The notes below the pieces were generated by a model. The model searched no databases and had not been told where the DNA came from. It was given only the letters and a program-made list of their open reading frames with translations. Made by a program: the position numbers and the translations under genes. From an uncultured Clostridia bacterium (GTDB lineage: Bacteria; Bacillota; Clostridia; TANB77; CAG-508), in NCBI GenBank assembly GCA_949118805.1, contig CASAUJ010000024.1, forward strand, positions 1-23,558: a DNA stretch of 23,558 bases. The letters run 5' to 3'. Below, one piece after another: positions 22,342 through 23,558 of the stretch (position 1 is its first letter; each line of letters opens with the position of its first letter).

Positions 22342-23283
22342 TTATTTGTTAACTAACGCTCTAAATGTTTCTGTTACATCACTTTCGTTGTAAACAATAA
22401 CTTCTAATTTATTTTCTCCATCATGTAATGGATAACTATATTCAAATTCTTTTCTTTGCTCAATTGGCAATTCCTTTTCTAAGTTTAGTCGATATTTTTC
22501 TTCTTCATTAATAATAAATTCTACTTTCTTAATTCCTTGTTCATCAGATGCTTTGATAACAAAATTAGCACCATCTGTCGTAACTTCTAGTTTTGGTTTT
22601 GTTACTCCATTTACTTCTAATTCTTTTGTTTCTGTTTGATTATTAATATCTACTACAATTACTGTTAATTTGTGTAATCCTTTTGGTATTTCAATGGTTT
22701 CCTCTGCTTGATCACTTTCTATATCAATTCTTGTTTCTTCGTCCTCATCCCAACGATAAGTCATATATTGAAGAGTTTGCATTCCATTTACTGTGATTTT
22801 TAAATCATTTCCTTCTGGTTCGATATTAATATTGATATCAGATTCTAGTGTATATACTTTTTCATATTCAATTTCTTGTCCATTTACATCTGTTGCACGA
22901 ATTTTAAGTGTATTGGTTCCATTTGGTATTTCAATGGTAGTTTCTACCTCTCTTTGGTTATTGGTTGGTACATTAACAAGTCCTTCTTCATTCCAGTTAT
23001 AAGAAATATTGGATAATGCCTTATCATGAGATACTTTCAACAATACTCCTTTTTCTGAAGTTTGTTCTACATAAATTACTGGTTTTCGATTTGCCATTTC
23101 TTGACTTGATTGTTTCTGCATAGAATAAGATCCTGTTCCTATCATTCCTATCCCCAAAATTAAGATGGCAATTGAGAAAATCTTTAATATGGTTTGTATT
23201 TCCATTGGTGCATTATTTTTTATTTTATTTTTTTTCCCTCTTTCTTTTTTATTTCCATCTTCTACACTTAATATCTGATTCAA
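22342..23283 (-). CDS. Membrane-anchored protein with three Ig-like repeats
   Basis: A 313-aa protein if it starts at the TTG at 23281-23283, eight bases after GAGAGG; a GTG three codons earlier overlaps that site. A basic N-terminus precedes one membrane helix (about 33-51, ILKIFSIAILILGIGMIG). The outside part has three beta-rich repeats of about 75-80 residues, with recurring YNWNEEG/YRWDEDE, IEIPNGTNTLKIRATD and IEIPKGLHKLTVIVVD; the third is more diverged. They resemble bacterial Ig-like/Y_Y_Y-type domains used in surface adhesion or as spacers. No sortase signal is present. Function is unknown. It is co-transcribed with the CmpB-like gene. Confidence 0.8.
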   Translation of the reverse strand: MNQILSVEDGNKKERGKKNKIKNNAPMEIQTILKIFSIAILILGIGMIGTGSYSMQKQSSQEMANRKPVIYVEQTSEKGVLLKVSHDKALSNISYNWNEEGLVNVPTNNQREVETTIEIPNGTNTLKIRATDVNGQEIEYEKVYTLESDININIEPEGNDLKITVNGMQTLQYMTYRWDEDEETRIDIESDQAEETIEIPKGLHKLTVIVVDINNQTETKELEVNGVTKPKLEVTTDGANFVIKASDEQGIKKVEFIINEEEKYRLNLEKELPIEQRKEFEYSYPLHDGENKLEVIVYNESDVTETFRALVNK

Positions 23284-23420
23284 TGTTTTCACCTCTCAAA
23301 ATTTCACTAGCTTGATTATAACATATCCCATTTTTGTTGTAAATATTTTTTTTATTAAATTTTGATGTCAAAAAATAATTTTTTTACATTTTATTTACTA
23401 TTCATAAAATATAAAAAAAA

Positions 23421-23442
23421 GAACATTTTCTACAAAATGTCC
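23421..23442 (-). terminator. rpsR terminator
   Basis: A 9-bp stem with a 4-nt loop (GGACATTTT on the minus strand pairing with AAAATGTTC, allowing one G-U) is followed by eight T. It lies just after the rpsR stop. The gap 23284-23412 is otherwise AT-rich with no clear gene. Confidence 0.85.
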
Positions 23443-23450
23443 TTTTCTAA

Positions 23451-23558
23451 TTAGTTTTGTGCATAAGGTAATAAGGCAATATGTCTTGCTCTTTTTACAG
23501 CGATTGTAATATCTCTTTGATGTTTACTACAAGCTCCTGTTGTTCTTCTTGGTAAGAT
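23451..23558 (-). CDS. rpsR: 30S ribosomal protein S18, C-terminal part (cut by window edge)
   Basis: Thirty-five codons plus TAA give ILPRRTTGACSKHQRDITIA then VKRARHIALLPYAQN. This is the conserved C-terminus of bacterial S18, which binds 16S rRNA together with S6 in the platform of the 30S subunit. The start lies beyond the window. In Firmicutes the usual order is rpsF-ssb-rpsR, so rpsF and ssb are expected further right. Confidence 0.97.
   Translation of the reverse strand: MLPRRTTGACSKHQRDITIAVKRARHIALLPYAQN

Overview
This window is AT-rich DNA (mid-20s to about 30% G+C in most sampled stretches) from what looks like a spore-forming member of the Clostridia. Pointers are strong AGGAGG-type ribosome sites, several TTG/GTG starts, a CwlD-like spore-cortex amidase, a CmpB-type membrane protein, and an S18 ribosomal protein end with typical Firmicutes sequence. 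No species can be named from the sequence alone.

Layout. Right flank (about 10257-23558) is chromosome, with all recognised genes on the minus strand: the 3' end of rpsR, a membrane-anchored protein with three Ig-like repeats, a CmpB-family membrane protein, a receiver-GGDEF protein, a REPIN-like inverted repeat beside the remnant of a sortase substrate, cwlD, a small membrane protein, an anchored protein of unknown function and a very large ndvB-type beta-1,2-glucan synthase gene. The last gene is interrupted. Its coding sequence runs to about 10251, and the next codons appear at positions 55 to 1, running off the left end of the window.

Between the two ndvB pieces sits a 10.2-kb integrative and mobilizable element (about 49-10250). 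It encodes a large serine recombinase at the left end, a 46-aa protein and a candidate structured RNA beside it, a DUF6076-like zinc-ribbon protein, a MobV-type relaxase next to a cluster of hairpins (candidate oriT/origin), a HTH replication-initiator-like protein, and a class II Fic protein behind three regularly spaced operator palindromes at the right end. Joining the ends restores an uninterrupted ndvB frame and gives an attP with strong dyad symmetry around a 7-bp core. No type IV secretion genes are visible, so transfer would need a helper.

The main discovery is a complete diversity-generating retroelement (DGR) carried by this element (3463-5993, minus strand): a C-type-lectin/FGE-fold target protein ending in a variable repeat (VR, 5101-5220), Avd, a DGR-class reverse transcriptase (YMDD, SQ motif) and a template repeat (TR, 3463-3582). 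TR and VR align over 120 bp without gaps. All 17 differences lie at template adenines, the hallmark of adenine-directed mutagenic retrohoming. The target gene is much richer in G+C than the RT and Avd genes. A strong terminator-like hairpin separates it from avd, and the TR lies downstream of the RT gene.

The genes suggest one working picture. The recombinase inserts the element into, and could remove it from, a conserved codon stretch of ndvB, so integration would switch off the C-terminal phosphorylase-like domain. Mob supports transfer, Fic may act as a stability or defence cargo, and the DGR continually rewrites the binding surface of one non-secreted protein. The functional links are inference; the sequence structures themselves are directly visible.
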